This document shows positions 18,290 to 28,151 of a stretch of DNA of 51,057 bases, one piece after another. A model generated the notes under the pieces. That model was not told the origin of the DNA. It ran no database searches and worked only from the letters and a program-made list of their open reading frames with translations. Both the position numbers and the translations under genes were made by a program. This DNA comes from Gammaproteobacteria bacterium (GTDB lineage: Bacteria; Pseudomonadota; Gammaproteobacteria; Steroidobacterales; Rariloculaceae), in NCBI GenBank assembly GCA_022826245.1, contig JAJDVG010000039.1, positions 1-51,057 on the forward strand, written 5' to 3'. How positions within the stretch are numbered: the stretch's first letter is position 1; each line of letters opens with the position of its first letter.

Positions 18290-19060
18290 ATGGCCGCAAC
18301 GATAAAGACCTTCGAAGAACAGCAGAAGATGCGCGTCGCCGGACGGCTCGCCGCGAGCGTTCTGGACATGATCGGCGATCACGTGCGTCCCGGCGTCTCG
18401 ACCGGCGACCTTGACCGGATCTGTCACGAGTTCATCGTCGGCGAACTGAAGGCCATCCCGGCGCCGCTCAACTACAAGGGATTTCCGAAGTCGATCTGCA
18501 CTTCGGTCAACCACGTCGTCTGCCACGGCATACCCGGCAGCCGCGTGCTCAGAAACGGCGACATCGTCAATATCGACATTACTGTCATCAAGGACGGATT
18601 CCACGGCGACACGAGCCGCATGTTCCACGTCGGCAAGGCGCCGGTGATCGCCGAGCGCCTGTCGCGCGTGTGCTTCGAGGGCATGTGGGAAGGCATTCGC
18701 GCCATCCGGCCGGGCAGCCGGCTCGGCGACATCGGCCACGCCGTGCAGACCCTTGTCGAGGGGCACCGTTTCTCGGTGGTGCGCGAATACTGCGGCCATG
18801 GCATCGGCCGCGTGTTCCACGAGGATCCGCAGGTGCTTCACTTCGGCAGGCCCGGCACCGGGCTTGAACTCGTGCCCGGCATGACGATCACGGTCGAGCC
18901 GATGGTCAACGCGGGCCGCCGCGACGTGAAACTGCTCGCCGACGGCTGGACGGTGGTAACCAAGGACCACTCGCTGTCGGCGCAGTGGGAACACACGGTG
19001 CTCGTCACCGACACCGGTTTCGAGGTGCTCACGCTCGGCGCCGAAGACCGCGTGAACTGA
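18290..19060 (+). CDS. map: type I methionine aminopeptidase
   Basis: 256 aa. It removes the initiator Met from nascent proteins. The pita-bread fold metal ligands are recognisable: VNIDITVIKDGFHGDTSRMF (two Asp), CGHGIGRVFHEDP (His), ITVEPM (Glu) and QWEHTVLVT (Glu). SVNHVVCHGIP holds the substrate-site His. It is divergent from rpsB, the common gammaproteobacterial arrangement, and is followed one base later by glnD. No good Shine-Dalgarno sequence precedes the ATG. Confidence 0.97.
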   Translation: MAATIKTFEEQQKMRVAGRLAASVLDMIGDHVRPGVSTGDLDRICHEFIVGELKAIPAPLNYKGFPKSICTSVNHVVCHGIPGSRVLRNGDIVNIDITVIKDGFHGDTSRMFHVGKAPVIAERLSRVCFEGMWEGIRAIRPGSRLGDIGHAVQTLVEGHRFSVVREYCGHGIGRVFHEDPQVLHFGRPGTGLELVPGMTITVEPMVNAGRRDVKLLADGWTVVTKDHSLSAQWEHTVLVTDTGFEVLTLGAEDRVN

Positions 19061-19061
19061 A

Positions 19062-21752
19062 GTGGAAGCCAGCGCAAGTCCGGCTGTTGCACGCGAACCG
19101 CTCGAGCGGCGCCTGGATCCGGCGGCGCTCGCAAACGCGCTCGAACAGACTCCGACGAGCGTTGCCGCATTGCGGGAACTGCTCAATGACGCGAACGACG
19201 AGCTAAAGCAACGTTTTCTCGACCGTGAACCCGTCGAAAATCTCGTGGCGGCGCGCGCCGAAACCGTCGATCTCGTGATCCTCGCAAGCTGGCGGCGGTT
19301 CGCCGCGACGCTCGTCGACACGACGGACCTCGTCGCCGTGGGCGGCTACGGCCGCGGCGAACTGCATCCGCACTCCGACATCGACCTGCTGCTGTTGCTC
19401 GAGAATCCCGACCAGGCGGGCGCGGACGCGGCAATCAGCCGCTTCCTGACGTTCCTGTGGGATATCGGCCTGGATGTGGGCCACAGCGTTCGTACGCTCG
19501 ACGACTGCGCGGAGCAGGCCCGCGACGACGTCACGGTGGCGACGACGCTCATGGAAACGCGGCTGCTCGCCGGACCCGGCCATCTCTTCGACGCGCTGCC
19601 TGCGCACATCGGCGCCGGGAACATGTGGGACGCCGCCGAGTTCTATAGCGCGAAGGTCGACGAGCAGGTCGAGCGGCATCACCGCTTTCACGACACCGCC
19701 TACAACCTCGAACCCAACGTCAAGAGCAGCCCGGGCGGGCTCAGGGATATCCAGACGATCTGCTGGATTGCGCTGCGCCACTTCGGCACGGGCAAGCTCG
19801 ATGAACTGCGCGAGCACGGCTTTCTGACCGCCGGGCAATGTCGCATCCTCGTCACGGGACAGGCGTTTCTGTGGCGCATCCGCTTCGGCCTGCACCTGCT
19901 GACGGGCCGGCGCGAGGACCGGCTGCTGTTCGATCACCAGGTCAGGCTGGCCGCCATGCTCGGCTACGAGGATGCGACCTTCACGCTGGCCGTCGAACAG
20001 TTGATGCAGCGCTACTACCGCACGGTCAGGGAAGTGAGCCGTCTGAACGAGATGATGCTGCAGCTCTTCGAGGAAGCGCTGCTGCTCGACGAGGACGAGG
20101 CGCCCGTCCCGCTGGGATCGGCGTTTCAGGCGCGCCACGGCTACATCGAGACGATCGACGAGGACGTGTTCATGCGCGAACCGTCCACGCTGCTCGAGAT
20201 ATTCATGCTGCTCGCCCGGAACCTGGACCTCAAGGGCGTCAGCGCCCGCACGATCGCGCAGATCAAGCAGCATCTGTGGCTCATCGACGAGGAGTTCCGC
20301 CAGAATCCGCGCCATCACCGCCTGTTTCTGGACATCATCAGAGAGCCCAGCGGAGTCAGCCGCACATTGAAGCGGATGAGCACCTACGGCGTTCTCGGCC
20401 TGTATATCCCCGCGTTCGGCCGCGTGGTCGGACGCATGCAGTACGACCTGTTCCATACCTACACGGTCGACGAGCACACGCTCATCGTCGTTGAGAACCT
20501 GAGACGGCTGTCGCTGCCGAGGTTCGATCACGAGTGTCCGCATGGCAGCGTCGTCATGCAGAAGATCGAGAAGCCCGAGATCGCGTATCTCGCGGGCCTC
20601 TTCCACGACATCGCCAAGGGCCGCGGCGGCGACCACTCCGAACTCGGCGCGGTCGACGCCGAGGCCTTCTGTCTCGAGCACGGCATGAGCCGCTACGATG
20701 CCCGCGTCGTCGCCTGGCTCGTGCGACAGCACCTGCTGCTGTCGATGACGGCGCAGAGAAAGGACATCAACGATCCGGCGGTCATCAACGAGTTCGCCGC
20801 CACCGTGAGCGACGAGAAGCATCTCGACTTCCTCTACGTGCTCACGCTTGCGGACGTGCGCGGCACGAACCCGAAAATCTGGAACTCGTGGAAGGACACG
20901 CTGTTCCTCGAGCTCTACCGCAATACCAAGCGCGCGTTGCGGCGGGGTCTGTCGAATCCGATCGACAAGGACGAACTCATTCTCGAGACGCAAACGCGCG
21001 CGCGCGAACTGCTCGAGCAGCGGGGCATCGAACGGGCCCGCTGGGATGCCCTGTGGTCGACCTTCACCGACGAGTATTACCTGCGCCACCGTCCCGAGGA
21101 AGTCGCCTGGCACACCGAAGTGCTCGTGAACGCGGCGTCGCCCGAGTCCCTGGTCGTCGACCTCAACGATTCGATCGCCGAAGGCCTGACGGTCATCATG
21201 GTCTACACCAACAGGGAACTGCACTACTTCGGCCGCACGACCGCGGCGCTCGACGAGCTCGCGCTGAACGTCGTCGACGCCCGCGTCCTGCCCACGGCGG
21301 GTGAACGCAGCCTCGACACCTACTGCGTCCTCGAGAGCGACGGCAGCCCGATCACCGATCGCCCGCGCCTTGCCGAAATCCGCCAGCGCCTGATCCAGGC
21401 GCTGTCGCACGACGACTCGCGCCCGATCCGGGTGACGCGCCGGGCGCCGCGTCAGGTCCGGATGTTCCTGACGGAACTGCAGATCTCGATATCGTTCGAT
21501 CCGGACAATCAACGTACCGTGATCGAGCTCGTGACCGGCGACCGTCCCGGCTTGCTGTTCCAGGTCGGCAAGGTGTTCGAACGCGAGGGCGTCGCCCTGC
21601 AGAACGCCAAGATCGCCACGGTCGGCGAGCGCGCCGAGGATGTCTTTTTCGTCACGACCGCGGACAACCGGCCGCTCGACGACGAGCACTGCGCAAGAGT
21701 CGAAGCCGCGCTTCGCTCGGCACTGTCGGACCAGGACGGCAAGGAGAGCTGA
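19062..21752 (+). CDS. glnD: bifunctional PII uridylyltransferase / uridylyl-removing enzyme
   Basis: 896 aa, full length. It senses glutamine and adds or removes UMP on PII proteins, setting nitrogen control. The nucleotidyltransferase motif [19 protein letters not shown] is at about 94-112, with the [15 protein letters not shown] segment after it. The HD domain ([17 protein letters not shown]) is near residue 515. Two ACT domains close the protein, the last with [20 protein letters not shown]. The GTG start at 19062 follows the map TGA by one base; the stop shares a base with dapD. Confidence 0.96.
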   Translation: MEASASPAVAREPLERRLDPAALANALEQTPTSVAALRELLNDANDELKQRFLDREPVENLVAARAETVDLVILASWRRFAATLVDTTDLVAVGGYGRGELHPHSDIDLLLLLENPDQAGADAAISRFLTFLWDIGLDVGHSVRTLDDCAEQARDDVTVATTLMETRLLAGPGHLFDALPAHIGAGNMWDAAEFYSAKVDEQVERHHRFHDTAYNLEPNVKSSPGGLRDIQTICWIALRHFGTGKLDELREHGFLTAGQCRILVTGQAFLWRIRFGLHLLTGRREDRLLFDHQVRLAAMLGYEDATFTLAVEQLMQRYYRTVREVSRLNEMMLQLFEEALLLDEDEAPVPLGSAFQARHGYIETIDEDVFMREPSTLLEIFMLLARNLDLKGVSARTIAQIKQHLWLIDEEFRQNPRHHRLFLDIIREPSGVSRTLKRMSTYGVLGLYIPAFGRVVGRMQYDLFHTYTVDEHTLIVVENLRRLSLPRFDHECPHGSVVMQKIEKPEIAYLAGLFHDIAKGRGGDHSELGAVDAEAFCLEHGMSRYDARVVAWLVRQHLLLSMTAQRKDINDPAVINEFAATVSDEKHLDFLYVLTLADVRGTNPKIWNSWKDTLFLELYRNTKRALRRGLSNPIDKDELILETQTRARELLEQRGIERARWDALWSTFTDEYYLRHRPEEVAWHTEVLVNAASPESLVVDLNDSIAEGLTVIMVYTNRELHYFGRTTAALDELALNVVDARVLPTAGERSLDTYCVLESDGSPITDRPRLAEIRQRLIQALSHDDSRPIRVTRRAPRQVRMFLTELQISISFDPDNQRTVIELVTGDRPGLLFQVGKVFEREGVALQNAKIATVGERAEDVFFVTTADNRPLDDEHCARVEAALRSALSDQDGKES

Positions 21753-22570
21753 TGCCGAACCTTTCCGACCTCATGGAAGCCGCCTGGGAGCGGCGCGGCG
21801 AGCTGGCTCCGGGCAAGGTGGACGCCGAGCTTGCCGAGGCGATCGAAACCTGTATCGCCGGCCTCGACAGCGGCCGTTACCGGGTGGCGGAGCCTGTGAA
21901 TGGCGAGTGGGCCGTCAACCAGTGGCTCAAGAAAGCCGTGCTGCTGTCGTTCCGGGTCCGGGACAACAAGGCAGTCGACGCGGGCTACACGAAGTTCTTC
22001 GACAAGGTTCCGCTCAAGTACGCCGGCTGGTCGGACGACGACTTCGACCGCGCGGGCACGCGCGTGGTCCCGGACGCGGTCGTCAGGCGCGGCGCGTATG
22101 TCGCGGCCGATGTCGTGCTCATGCCGTCGTTCGTCAACATCGGCGCCTACGTCGACGCGGGCGCGATGGTCGACACCTGGGCGACGGTCGGCAGTTGCGC
22201 GCAGATCGGCAGGAACGTGCACCTGTCGGGCGGCGCCGGCATCGGCGGCGTGCTCGAGCCGCTGCAGGCCGCGCCGACGATCATCGAGGACGACTGCTTT
22301 ATCGGCGCTCGCTCGGAAGTCGTCGAAGGCGTGATCGTCGAACGCGGCAGCGTGATCTCGATGGGTGTCTATATCGGCGCGAGCACGCGCATCTACGACC
22401 GCGAATCCGGCGAGATCCTTTACGGCCGCGTGCCGGCAGGGTCCGTCGTGGTTCCGGGCAGCCTGCCGTCGGACGACGGCAGCTACAGCCTCTACTGCGC
22501 GGTCATCGTCAAGCGCGTCGACGATCGAACGCGGGCGAAGACGACCATCAATGAGTTGTTGCGGCTATAA
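21752..22570 (+). CDS. dapD: tetrahydrodipicolinate N-succinyltransferase
   Basis: 272 aa, close to E. coli DapD. It succinylates tetrahydrodipicolinate in the succinylase route to diaminopimelate and lysine. The N-terminal helical domain has [19 protein letters not shown]; the hexapeptide beta helix follows ([28 protein letters not shown]). The ATG shares a base with the glnD stop (TGATG). dapE, two steps further in the same pathway, is 1 kb downstream on the same strand with pstB between them on the other. Confidence 0.96.
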   Translation: MPNLSDLMEAAWERRGELAPGKVDAELAEAIETCIAGLDSGRYRVAEPVNGEWAVNQWLKKAVLLSFRVRDNKAVDAGYTKFFDKVPLKYAGWSDDDFDRAGTRVVPDAVVRRGAYVAADVVLMPSFVNIGAYVDAGAMVDTWATVGSCAQIGRNVHLSGGAGIGGVLEPLQAAPTIIEDDCFIGARSEVVEGVIVERGSVISMGVYIGASTRIYDRESGEILYGRVPAGSVVVPGSLPSDDGSYSLYCAVIVKRVDDRTRAKTTINELLRL

Positions 22571-22590
22571 GGCCGCACGCGCGGCAAGGA

Positions 22591-23487
22591 TCAGCCGAAC
22601 CGCCCCGTGATGTAGTCTTCCGTGAGCCGGTGCCGCGGGTTCGTGAAGATCGCGTCCGTGCTGCCGACCTCGATGAGCTTGCCCAGATGGAAGTAGGCGA
22701 CTCGCTGAGACACGCGTGCGGCCTGCTGCATCGAATGGGTCACGATCACGATCGTGTAGTTCTGCCTGATCTCGTCGATGAGGTCCTCGATGCGGGCCGT
22801 CGCGATCGGATCCAGAGCCGAGCAGGGCTCGTCCATCAGAATCACTTCCGGGTTGACCGCGATCGTGCGCGCGATGCACAGGCGCTGCTGCTGGCCTCCG
22901 GACAGCCCCGTTCCGGGCTCGTCGAGCCGATCCCGGACTTCCGACCACAAGCCCGCGCGCTCGAGGCTGCGTTGGACGATCTGGTCGAGTTCGGTTCGGT
23001 TCCTTGCGATGCCGTGGATGCGCGGACCGTAGGCGACGTTATCGTACACGGATTTCGGGAACGGATTCGGCTTCTGGAAGACCATTCCGACACGCGCGCG
23101 CAACATCACGACGTCCATCCGGCGGGAGTAGATGTCTTCGCCCTGCAGCCTGATCTCGCCGGTTACGCGCGCGGACTCGATCGTGTCGTTCATGCGGTTG
23201 AGGCACCGCAGGTAGGTCGACTTGCCGCAGCCCGAGGGGCCGATCAACGCGATGACCTCGTTTTGCCCGATGTCGAGATCGACTCGCTGAATCGCATGAT
23301 TGTCGCCGTAGAAGACATCCACGCTGCGCGTGCGAATGGACGGATTCGGGGCCGTGAAATCGCCGACCGTCTCGTAGGTATCGGCGACTTCGGCCGGGGC
23401 CGGCGCGAGTTCGGACGGCGGTTCGGCGTCTCGCTCCGGGATCGCTTGCGACAAGTTCTCGTTCTTCGGCTGCGGGGCTGTTTCCAC
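22591..23487 (-). CDS. pstB: phosphate ABC transporter ATP-binding protein
   Basis: 298 aa, about 40 longer than E. coli PstB because of a Pro/Glu/Ala-rich N-terminal lead. ATPase of the high-affinity phosphate importer PstSCAB. Walker [13 protein letters not shown]-loop [11 protein letters not shown], signature LSGGQQQR, Walker [14 protein letters not shown] and the switch His in [13 protein letters not shown] are all intact. The GTG start at 23487 fits the open frame; the conserved core begins near residue 52. Neither pstS, pstC nor pstA lies next to it, and no clear Pho box was found upstream. Confidence 0.95.
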   Translation of the reverse strand: METAPQPKNENLSQAIPERDAEPPSELAPAPAEVADTYETVGDFTAPNPSIRTRSVDVFYGDNHAIQRVDLDIGQNEVIALIGPSGCGKSTYLRCLNRMNDTIESARVTGEIRLQGEDIYSRRMDVVMLRARVGMVFQKPNPFPKSVYDNVAYGPRIHGIARNRTELDQIVQRSLERAGLWSEVRDRLDEPGTGLSGGQQQRLCIARTIAVNPEVILMDEPCSALDPIATARIEDLIDEIRQNYTIVIVTHSMQQAARVSQRVAYFHLGKLIEVGSTDAIFTNPRHRLTEDYITGRFG

Positions 23488-23619
23488 AGTCTACTCCGAA
23501 AATGCGGATTGTGTGCCGGAGCGTAATTGTACCGGCTGCTGCGCGCTCGGTAGCGCGTTGCCATTGCACCCTGATAGCCTAGCCGCCGATTGTTACGCAT
23601 TGATGTCGACAACGCTGCA

Positions 23620-24747
23620 ATGGACCTCCTGGAACTTACGGCCGAATTGATCCGGCGGCGGTCGGTTACGCCCGATGACGCGGGTTGCCAGGCGCTGCTC
23701 GCGGCGCTGCTTGCCGATGCGGGATTCGCAGCGGAAGCGCTGCGTTTCGGCGCGGTCGACAACCTCTGGGCGCGGCGCGGCGACGCGGCGCCTGTCCTGG
23801 TTTTCGCAGGCCATACGGATGTCGTGCCGCCGGGACCGGCCGAGCAATGGCTCAGCGACCCGTTCGCCGCCACCGTCACCGACGGCAGGCTCTATGCGCG
23901 CGGCGCGGCCGACATGAAGGCGAGCGTGGCGGCCATGGTCAAGGCCTGCGAGCGCTTCGCGGCCACGTATCCGGACCATCCGGGCTCCATCGCCGTGCTC
24001 CTGACGAGCGACGAGGAAGGGCCGGCCGTGGACGGCACCGCGAAGGTCATGGAAACGCTCGAGCACCGCGGCGAACTGTTCGACTATTGCGTTGTCGGGG
24101 AGCCGTCGAGCAGCGAGCGTCTCGGCGACACGATCCGGGTCGGGCGCCGCGGCAGCCTGTCCGGTCTCATGACGATCAAGGGCGATCTGGGCCACGTGGC
24201 CTATCCGCTGCGTTCGGAAAACCCGATCCACGCGTTTGCACGGTTCGTGCAGGCGATGACGGCGGAACCCATCGACGGCGGCAACGCGCACTTTCCGCCG
24301 ACGACGTTCCAGGTGGTCAATGTCAGCAGCGACGCCGGCGCGCCCAACGTCATTCCGGGCGAACTCAAGTGCCGATTCAACCTCCGCTACAACACGCAGT
24401 GGACCCGCCACACGCTGGCCCGGCGGATCGAAGACACGCTCGACGAACTCGGGGTGAAGTATGAAGTTCGCTGGCGGGTCGCGGGCGAGCCGTTCCTGAC
24501 CGCAGAAGGACGCCTGACGGACGCCGTCGTGCGCGCGGTCCGCGAAGAGACCGGCATCGACGCCGAACTCTCCACGGGTGGCGGCACGTCGGACGGGCGC
24601 TACGTTGCGCCTTACGGGATCGAAGTCGTCGAAATCGGGCCGCTGAACGCGACGATCCACAAGGTCAACGAGGAAGTCCTCGTCGCCGACATCGCCGCAC
24701 TTGAGAGAATCTACTTCAGGATCGCCGAGCTGCTGCTGCGCGAATAG
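23620..24747 (+). CDS. dapE: succinyl-diaminopimelate desuccinylase
   Basis: 375 aa. Di-zinc M20 hydrolase releasing LL-diaminopimelate and succinate. Metal and catalytic motifs: FAGHTDVVPPG, RGAADMKASVAAMV, TSDEEGPAVDG and STGGGTSDGRY. The frame opens 10 codons earlier, but MDLLELTAELIRRRSVTPDD matches the family N-terminus, so I take the ATG at 23620. It is convergent with dsbB, with only 3 nt between the two stop codons and no terminator. Confidence 0.96.
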   Translation: MDLLELTAELIRRRSVTPDDAGCQALLAALLADAGFAAEALRFGAVDNLWARRGDAAPVLVFAGHTDVVPPGPAEQWLSDPFAATVTDGRLYARGAADMKASVAAMVKACERFAATYPDHPGSIAVLLTSDEEGPAVDGTAKVMETLEHRGELFDYCVVGEPSSSERLGDTIRVGRRGSLSGLMTIKGDLGHVAYPLRSENPIHAFARFVQAMTAEPIDGGNAHFPPTTFQVVNVSSDAGAPNVIPGELKCRFNLRYNTQWTRHTLARRIEDTLDELGVKYEVRWRVAGEPFLTAEGRLTDAVVRAVREETGIDAELSTGGGTSDGRYVAPYGIEVVEIGPLNATIHKVNEEVLVADIAALERIYFRIAELLLRE

Positions 24748-24750
24748 GGA

Positions 24751-25254
24751 TCAGCGCCTTACGCGCCCCCAGTTCGCGGCGATGCTGAGTGCGCCGAGCG
24801 CCACGAACCACACGAGCACCCAGGCCGGCATGCTGAGCCCGACGAACGACCAGTTGATCTCGGCGCACTCGCCGGAGCCCGTAAAGACCATGCGAACGGC
24901 ATCGATCAGCGGAAACGCGTCGAGCATGTAGTCGAGCCCGGGACCGCAGGCCGGCACGGCGTCGGGCGGCAGGTTCTGCAGCCAGACGTGGCGTATCGCG
25001 ATGCCTGCGCCGACGGCCGCAACCGCAAACCCGAGCACGCCGTAGGCGAGCGCCGACTTGCCCGCCGGGCCGTGCAGCGCCGCGGCGAGCATCACGATTC
25101 CCACGCCTATCATGGCGACGCGCTGGAATATGCACAGCGGGCATGCTTCGAGACCGAGGATGTATTGCGCGTAAAGCGCATAGGCCATGAGGCCGACGAC
25201 GATGGCGACGCCGGCAAGGTTTGCGAGGCGGCGTTGGCCGCGGGTTCTGATCAA
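24751..25254 (-). CDS. dsbB: disulfide bond formation protein B
   Basis: 167 aa, four membrane helices. It reoxidises DsbA and passes electrons to quinone. The two cysteine pairs are present: C38-C41 in EACPLCIFQR and C103 with C130 (PACGPGLDYM and TGSGECAEINWSF), spaced as in E. coli DsbB. The start is inferred as TTG at 25254, overlapping the phoU TGA (TTGA); an upstream ATG frame runs inside phoU and gives unrelated sequence. Placement in the pho operon is unusual. Confidence 0.93.
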   Translation of the reverse strand: MIRTRGQRRLANLAGVAIVVGLMAYALYAQYILGLEACPLCIFQRVAMIGVGIVMLAAALHGPAGKSALAYGVLGFAVAAVGAGIAIRHVWLQNLPPDAVPACGPGLDYMLDAFPLIDAVRMVFTGSGECAEINWSFVGLSMPAWVLVWFVALGALSIAANWGRVRR

Positions 25255-25991
25255 GACACTGCCTCCGACTGTTGTATCGCTTGCCTGACTTCGGCTTCGA
25301 CGTTTTCGACGCTCGTGTAACGAATGTCCTTGCCATGCACCATGTAGATCACGTACTCGCAGATGTTCTTGCAGTGATCTCCGATCCGCTCCAGCGAGCG
25401 CGCGATCCACATCGAATCGATGACCCGCGAGATCGTGCGCGGATCCTCCATCATGAACGTGATCCCCTGCCGGTACGTCGATTCGTATTCCTCATCGACC
25501 ACTTCGTCTGCCCTGACCACCTCGAGCGCACCGGTCGCGTCGAGTCTCGCGAAAGCATCGAGTGTGTCATTGACCATCTGCTTGACGTGCCGCGCGAGAT
25601 TCCTGAGTTCACGGTAATTCGTCGATGGTCGTTCGAGGCCCGCAAGCCTCGCCGCGAGCCTGCCGATCTTTTCGGCTTCGTCGCCGATCCGCTCGAGGTC
25701 CGTGATCGTCTTGATGATCGCAACGATGAGCCTGAGGTCGCCTGCCGCCGGGGAATGAGTCGCGAGGATACGGCTGCAATCCTCGTCGATGCCGACCTCC
25801 ATCCTGTTGACCTTGAAGTCGTCCTGCGCGACCTGCAGGCCGAGTTCGCTGTCGCGCTCCCTGAGCGCCTCGATCGCGCGGTCGAGTTGCTCCTGGACCA
25901 ATCCACCCATCGTGAGCACGGAACTGTGCAGGCTGACGATCTCGGCGTTGAAGCGCCGTGAGATGTGCTGGCCGAGGTCTTCAACTTCCAT
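25251..25991 (-). CDS. phoU: phosphate signalling complex protein PhoU
   Basis: 246 aa. Two three-helix PhoU bundles with the metal-binding-type acidic motifs ITDLERIGDEAEKIGR and ARSLERIGDHCKNICEYV at equivalent places in each half. It restrains PhoR when the Pst transporter is saturated. AAGGA lies 8 nt before the ATG. It follows phoR by 31 nt and overlaps dsbB by 4 nt, making a phoB-phoR-phoU-dsbB transcription unit. Confidence 0.96.
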   Translation of the reverse strand: MEVEDLGQHISRRFNAEIVSLHSSVLTMGGLVQEQLDRAIEALRERDSELGLQVAQDDFKVNRMEVGIDEDCSRILATHSPAAGDLRLIVAIIKTITDLERIGDEAEKIGRLAARLAGLERPSTNYRELRNLARHVKQMVNDTLDAFARLDATGALEVVRADEVVDEEYESTYRQGITFMMEDPRTISRVIDSMWIARSLERIGDHCKNICEYVIYMVHGKDIRYTSVENVEAEVRQAIQQSEAVS

Positions 25992-26022
25992 CCGGAGTCC
26001 TTATCGGAGATCGACCGGGCAA

Positions 26023-27333
26023 TTATACGGCGGCTTCGGCGCGGCCTCCGCGAAAGACGAGGCGATCCGTTGCGAACAGGCAGCGGAACGTGCTCCCCTT
26101 GCCTTCGACGCTCGAGATCTGAAGTACGCCGTCGTGCCGCTGCAGGGCATGCTTGACGATCGCAAGCCCAAGCCCTGTACCGCCCGTGGCACGCGAACGT
26201 CCCGGGTCGACGCGGTAGAAGCGCTCCGTGATGCGCGGTATCTCTTCCTCGGGGATGCCGATACCGGTGTCGATCACTTCGAGCGCCGCGCCATGAGCGT
26301 CGGGACGCCAGACCACCTCGACGCTCCCCGATGCCGGCGTGAACCGCACGGCGTTGTTAAGCAGATTGAAGAATATCGAGTGCAACTCGGTTTCGTTGCC
26401 GAGCAACGCCGCGTCCGTCTCGAAGCGCAGATTCAGCGCCGGTTGCACAGCGGTTACGGTGCCGAAGTCCCGGACCATGAGCTTGAGCATCGAACAGACA
26501 TCGACGAAACCGTGGCCGGCGTCTGCTTCCGCGGACTCCAGACGCGTGAGCTCCATCAGGTCGCGGAGAATCTGCGTCATGCGGTTCGCCTGGCGCAGCA
26601 TCTCGGTGATCGGCACCTGCCAGCTTTCGGGCAGATCGTCGTCATCGGCAAGCGTGTCCAGGTAGCCGCTCAACACGGTCAAAGGCGAACGAAGTTCATG
26701 CGACGCGTTGGCGACGAAGTCGCGGCGCGTCCTTTCGAGCCTGGTCTCGCGAGTGACATCGCGGATGATCGCGATACTCTGATCCCGTCCGTACGGGATG
26801 ATCTGCACCGCGATCCAGCCGGACTCGATTTTCGGCGACGGTATCGAGATGCCTTCGCCGCCCGGCTCGGCCAGGTAACCGACGAATTGCGGATGCCTGA
26901 TCAGATTGTCGATCCTGCGGCCCAGATCGGTTCGCGGGTCGAGACCCAGCATCCGGGTCGCGGCCGGATTGAACCAGACGATCTCATTGGCGGCATTGAG
27001 AATCACGCCGCCGTCGCGAAGCGCCCCGGTGCTTTCGCGAATTTCCCGGAGCACGCGGTGAAACTTCTTCTTGCGGTTGCGTGACTTTTTCCTGAGTTTG
27101 TCGACGCGCGCGAGGATTTCCGCCCAGAGCCCGCGCGTCGCGAAAGGCCCGACGCGCTTGCCGCCCGCGAGCATGCGGTCGAGCAGATAGATATGTCTGA
27201 GCGTATGGGCGACGTAGAGCAGGAGTACGGCGGTCAACCACCACGCGGGCGCGCCGAAGAACATGCCAAGCAGCGCGGCGGCCGCGAGCCAGGCGGCAAG
27301 ATATGCGACTTGCTTGACCCACCTGCGCGGCAA
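26023..27333 (-). CDS. phoR: phosphate regulon sensor histidine kinase
   Basis: 436 aa. Two N-terminal membrane helices (about 8-28 and 30-50) with no sizeable periplasmic loop, a basic linker (RKKSRNRKKKF), a PAS domain (about 100-195), then HisKA with the phospho-acceptor His212 in ASHELRSPLTVLSGYLDTL, and the ATPase domain with N box NLLNNAVRFTP and G boxes DTGIGIP and GTGLGLAIV. This matches PhoR, which senses phosphate through PhoU/Pst rather than periplasmic ligand. It starts 2 nt after phoB. Confidence 0.95.
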   Translation of the reverse strand: MPRRWVKQVAYLAAWLAAAALLGMFFGAPAWWLTAVLLLYVAHTLRHIYLLDRMLAGGKRVGPFATRGLWAEILARVDKLRKKSRNRKKKFHRVLREIRESTGALRDGGVILNAANEIVWFNPAATRMLGLDPRTDLGRRIDNLIRHPQFVGYLAEPGGEGISIPSPKIESGWIAVQIIPYGRDQSIAIIRDVTRETRLERTRRDFVANASHELRSPLTVLSGYLDTLADDDDLPESWQVPITEMLRQANRMTQILRDLMELTRLESAEADAGHGFVDVCSMLKLMVRDFGTVTAVQPALNLRFETDAALLGNETELHSIFFNLLNNAVRFTPASGSVEVVWRPDAHGAALEVIDTGIGIPEEEIPRITERFYRVDPGRSRATGGTGLGLAIVKHALQRHDGVLQISSVEGKGSTFRCLFATDRLVFRGGRAEAAV

Positions 27334-27335
27334 GT

Positions 27336-28028
27336 TCAGACCTTTCCGGGCGAAAAGCGATAGCCGGCGCCGCGCGCGGTGCGGATCAAGGTATCGTAGC
27401 CGAACGGCGTCAATGCCTTGCGCAACCTGCGGATGTGCACGTCGACCGTGCGTTCTTCAACATACACATTGCCGCCCCATACGCTGTCGAGGAGCTGGGA
27501 ACGGCTGTAGACGCGGCCCGGATGGCGCAGGAAAAACTCGAGCAATCGGTACTCGGTGGGACTCAGCGAGACCGCCTCCTCGCCGACGGTGACGAGGTGG
27601 CTCGCCGCATCGAGCCTGAGCCGACCTGCCGTCAGCACATCGTCGTCGGAGGCGCTCCCGCGCCGCAGCGCCGCTCGAACGCGGGCGAGCAACTCGCGCT
27701 GCGAGAACGGCTTTACGATGTAATCGTCGGCGCCGGCGTCGAGCCCCGTGACGCGATCGTCCTCGTCTGAGAGCGCCGTGACCATGATGACCGGGATCGT
27801 TCGCGTGCGCGGATCGCGCTTCAGTTGTCGCGTGAGCTCGAGGCCGCTGACATCGGGCAGCATCCAGTCCATCAATACCACGTCGGGACACCTGTTGGCG
27901 ATGGCGCTGCGCGCCTGACGGCCGTCATCGGCGGCTTCCACATCGTAGCCGGCGCGGCCGAGGTTGAATGCGAGCATATCGCGTATCGGACGCTCGTCTT
28001 CGACCACGAGAATGGTTTTCTGGGACAT
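27336..28028 (-). CDS. phoB: phosphate regulon response regulator
   Basis: 230 aa. OmpR/PhoB family: receiver domain with the phosphorylated Asp54 in VLMDWMLPDVSG, KPFSQRELLAR near residue 105, and a C-terminal winged helix with LSPTEYRLLEFFLRHPGRVYSRSQLL and VDVHIRRLRKAL. I chose the ATG at 28028 (MSQKTILVVEDE), which matches the family; the frame opens 15 codons earlier. A Pho box and -10 element lie just upstream, so it probably activates its own operon. Confidence 0.97.
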   Translation of the reverse strand: MSQKTILVVEDERPIRDMLAFNLGRAGYDVEAADDGRQARSAIANRCPDVVLMDWMLPDVSGLELTRQLKRDPRTRTIPVIMVTALSDEDDRVTGLDAGADDYIVKPFSQRELLARVRAALRRGSASDDDVLTAGRLRLDAASHLVTVGEEAVSLSPTEYRLLEFFLRHPGRVYSRSQLLDSVWGGNVYVEERTVDVHIRRLRKALTPFGYDTLIRTARGAGYRFSPGKV

Positions 28029-28058
28029 AGCCTTGACCCACCAGACCTCGGTCCCACC

Positions 28059-28092
28059 ATTAGAGACTGGCATTATTACAGTTTAGTGACGC
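28059..28092 (-). promoter_or_regulatory. Pho box and -10 box of the phoB operon
   Basis: Reading the minus strand, GCGTCAC (28092-28086), TAAA (28085-28082), CTGTAAT (28081-28075) has the 7+4+7 layout of a PhoB site (CTGTCAT, four A/T, CTGTCAT): 4/7 and 6/7 matches with an all-A/T spacer. Ten bases further on is TCTAAT (28064-28059), the right place for a -10 box in a PhoB-dependent promoter, where the Pho box replaces the -35. Transcription would start about 25 nt before the phoB ATG. Confidence 0.6.
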
Positions 28093-28151
28093 GGATGCCC
28101 GATCGTTCCCGCCGCCGCAGGGACCCGGGAGCCTGCGCCCGCTTGTGCCGC

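Noticed and set aside
28093..28151. Possible terminator between tsaB and phoB (CGCAGG and CCTGCG arms)
   Set aside because: Short 6-bp arms with a 10-nt loop and no T-run.
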